A DNA stretch of 64,000 nt, taken from NCBI RefSeq assembly GCF_003205195.1, contig NZ_QJRY01000006.1, positions 124,001 through 188,000 on the forward strand, given 5' to 3'. This document shows, piece by piece, positions 62,797-64,000 of the stretch (position 1 is the first letter of the stretch; every line of letters starts with the position of its first letter). The notes under the pieces are model-generated. The model saw only the letters and a list, made by a program, of their open reading frames with translations, did no database searches and was not told where the DNA came from. Both the position numbers and the translations under genes were made by a program. This DNA comes from Peteryoungia wuzhouensis. GTDB lineage: Bacteria > Pseudomonadota > Alphaproteobacteria > Rhizobiales > Rhizobiaceae.

Positions 62797-63807
62797 ATGA
62801 ACTCGTTTGCCAGGAAAATGATGCTCGGCACCGCACTTGCAGCCGTCGCGCTTGGAGGCTCGGTCGGAGTGCTGGTCGCGCAGGACAAGCCTGTGATCGC
62901 GACAGTGGTCAAGATCAGCGGTATCCCGTGGTTCGACCGCATGAACACCGGTGTGGTTGCCTTCCAGGAAGCCAATCCGGATGTAGTCGCAAGCCAGAGC
63001 GGTCCGGCGACTGCCGACTCTGCCCAGCAGCTGCAGATCGTCAACGATCTGGTGGCCAAGGGCGTGAATGCTCTCGCGGTCGTTCCGATGGATCCGGCCG
63101 TGCTCGAAGGCACGCTGCAGCGGGCCATGGAACGTGGCATCATCGTTGTCACCCACGAGGCCGACAACCAGATCAATACAAACGCCAATGTCGAAGCATT
63201 CGATAACGCTGATTATGGTGCCGCGTTGAACGAGCGCCTTGCGGAATGCATGGGCAAGGAAGGTAAGTGGACGACATTTGTCGGGTCGCTCGGCAGCCGT
63301 ACGCACATGCAGTGGGTCGGGGCCGGCGAAGAAAATGCCAAGAAGTATCCCGGCATGGAGCTTGTCGATGCGAACAACGAGTCCTTCGACGATGCAAATG
63401 GGACCTATGAAAAGGCCAAGGAAATCCTGCGCAAGCATCCTGACATCAAGGGTTTCCAGACTTCCGCCGGCAATGACGTCCTCGGCGTTGGCCGGGCCAT
63501 CGATGAAGCAGGTCTGAGCGGCAAAGTCTGCCTGGTTGGCACGGGTCTTCCGAACCCTTCGGCCGATCTTCTTGAATCCGGCGCAATCACCGCAATCGGC
63601 TTCTGGGATCCCCAGAAAGCTGGCATGGCAATGAACACGATCGCCAAGCTCCTGCTCGAAAAGAAGGAGCTCACCGATGGCATGGATCTCGGTGTGCCCG
63701 GCTATGAAAAGGTGACCGTGAAGCAGGGCGCCGGCAAGGGCTTGCTGGTGGTCGGTAACGGCATGGTTCTCGCCGACAAGGCTACCTACAAGGACTTCCT
63801 GTTCTGA
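62797..63807 (+). CDS. Sugar-type ABC transporter, periplasmic binding protein (RbsB-like)
   Basis: A 336-residue periplasmic binding protein: signal peptide MMLGTALAAVALGGSVGVLV ending near AQ-DK, then VIATVVKISGIPWFDRMNTG, IVNDLVAKGVNALAVVPMDP and VVTHEADNQ in the RbsB fold. It resembles the rhamnose or autoinducer-2 binding subgroup (KISGIPWFDRMNTGV). The ATG at 62797 with GGAGGAAAG upstream was chosen. The ligand is unknown. A hairpin follows the stop. Confidence 0.9.
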   Translation: MNSFARKMMLGTALAAVALGGSVGVLVAQDKPVIATVVKISGIPWFDRMNTGVVAFQEANPDVVASQSGPATADSAQQLQIVNDLVAKGVNALAVVPMDPAVLEGTLQRAMERGIIVVTHEADNQINTNANVEAFDNADYGAALNERLAECMGKEGKWTTFVGSLGSRTHMQWVGAGEENAKKYPGMELVDANNESFDDANGTYEKAKEILRKHPDIKGFQTSAGNDVLGVGRAIDEAGLSGKVCLVGTGLPNPSADLLESGAITAIGFWDPQKAGMAMNTIAKLLLEKKELTDGMDLGVPGYEKVTVKQGAGKGLLVVGNGMVLADKATYKDFLF

Positions 63808-63824
63808 TCCTCCCGATCAGCCCC

Positions 63825-63852
63825 GTGACCGGAGGGAAGATCTTCCGGTCAC
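63825..63852 (+). other. Intercistronic stem-loop after the binding-protein gene
   Basis: GTGACCGGA (63825-63833) pairs with TCCGGTCAC (63844-63852); a competing inner palindrome GGAAGATCTTCC lies at 63835-63846. There is no T tract, so it is probably an mRNA-stabilising element raising binding-protein levels over those of the ATPase. Confidence 0.7.
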
Positions 63853-63910
63853 GCCACCGCAGCATGAACACGTCTGCGGAAAAAATGAGGATCGTGTGCC
63901 CGTGATAGCA

Positions 63911-64000
63911 ATGCAGACCAATATTGAGCAGCCGGCAGAGCTGCTGCGATTGAACAATATCCAGAAGTGGTTTGGCGGTGTGCACGCGCTTCGGGGCATC
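63911..64000 (+). CDS. Sugar-type ABC transporter ATP-binding protein, N-terminal fragment (runs off the window)
   Basis: The last 30 codons read MQTNIEQPAELLRLNNIQKW then FGGVHALRGI, the start of an RbsA/AraG-type ATPase in which the first strand leads to Walker A outside the window. The ATG at 63911 was used; a GTG at 63902 in frame with AGGA 10 nt upstream is also possible. It completes a permease / binding protein / ATPase set. Confidence 0.85.
   Translation, partial: MQTNIEQPAELLRLNNIQKWFGGVHALRGI

Overview
This 64 kb window is GC-rich DNA from an alphaproteobacterium, most likely a plant-associated member of the Rhizobiales (Rhizobium, Agrobacterium, Shinella or similar). The grounds are a bcsA-bcsB-TPR-bcsN cellulose operon, a cobalamin-riboswitch-controlled nrdHIEF operon, catabolic genes of rhizobial type, and dense operons with 1-4 nt ATGA overlaps. 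No tRNA, rRNA, CRISPR array or intact mobile element was seen. Several decayed genes (an SDR, a GMC oxidoreductase, a thioesterase, an IS110-type transposase) point to past rearrangement and suggest accessory or megaplasmid DNA.

Layout. 0-1.7 kb: the start of a LacI regulator, then SDR and GMC pseudogenes, the latter carrying a tandem TATGCC repeat. 1.7-6.1 kb: catechol ortho-cleavage genes catB-catC-catA-pcaD, divergent from catR, with an ATAC-N7-GTAT operator between them. 6.1-13.6 kb: a FUSC membrane protein, an AraC regulator, and an APC permease / ornithine-cyclodeaminase-like / RidA / FAD amine-oxidase series, then a VOC protein. 13.6-18.7 kb: a LysR gene divergent from Dabb protein, maleylacetate reductase, hydroxyquinol 1,2-dioxygenase and aldehyde dehydrogenase. 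18.8-27.1 kb: an indole-3-acetic acid (auxin) degradation cluster, iacI divergent from iacHABCDEFG, with a convergent MarR gene iacR. 27.6-35.3 kb: a dipeptide-type ABC transporter, a serine hydrolase and a LysR regulator. 35.8-40.8 kb: cytochrome b561, a PhoPQ/QseBC-like two-component pair, an OB-fold envelope protein and an MFS transporter. 41.0-50.1 kb: the cellulose operon and a divergent GH5 endoglucanase. 50.4-54.7 kb: the B12 riboswitch and class Ib ribonucleotide reductase. 54.9-58.1 kb: a second two-component system, a PAP2 phosphatase and a small unknown protein. 58.7-64 kb: a LacI-controlled sugar-type ABC locus, cut by the window end.

How it fits together. The iac genes convert auxin to catechol and the cat genes convert catechol to 3-oxoadipate, so the window carries almost a complete route from auxin towards central metabolism. 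A recurring 13-bp box (consensus CGGTAAWWTTMAC) lies before iacR, before iacH, in the iacI-iacH gap and before the hydroxyquinol operon. It suggests one regulon, plausibly under IacR. The flanking amine-oxidation genes, aldehyde dehydrogenase, peptide-type transporter and hydrolases could feed auxin precursors or conjugates into this route; that part is inference.
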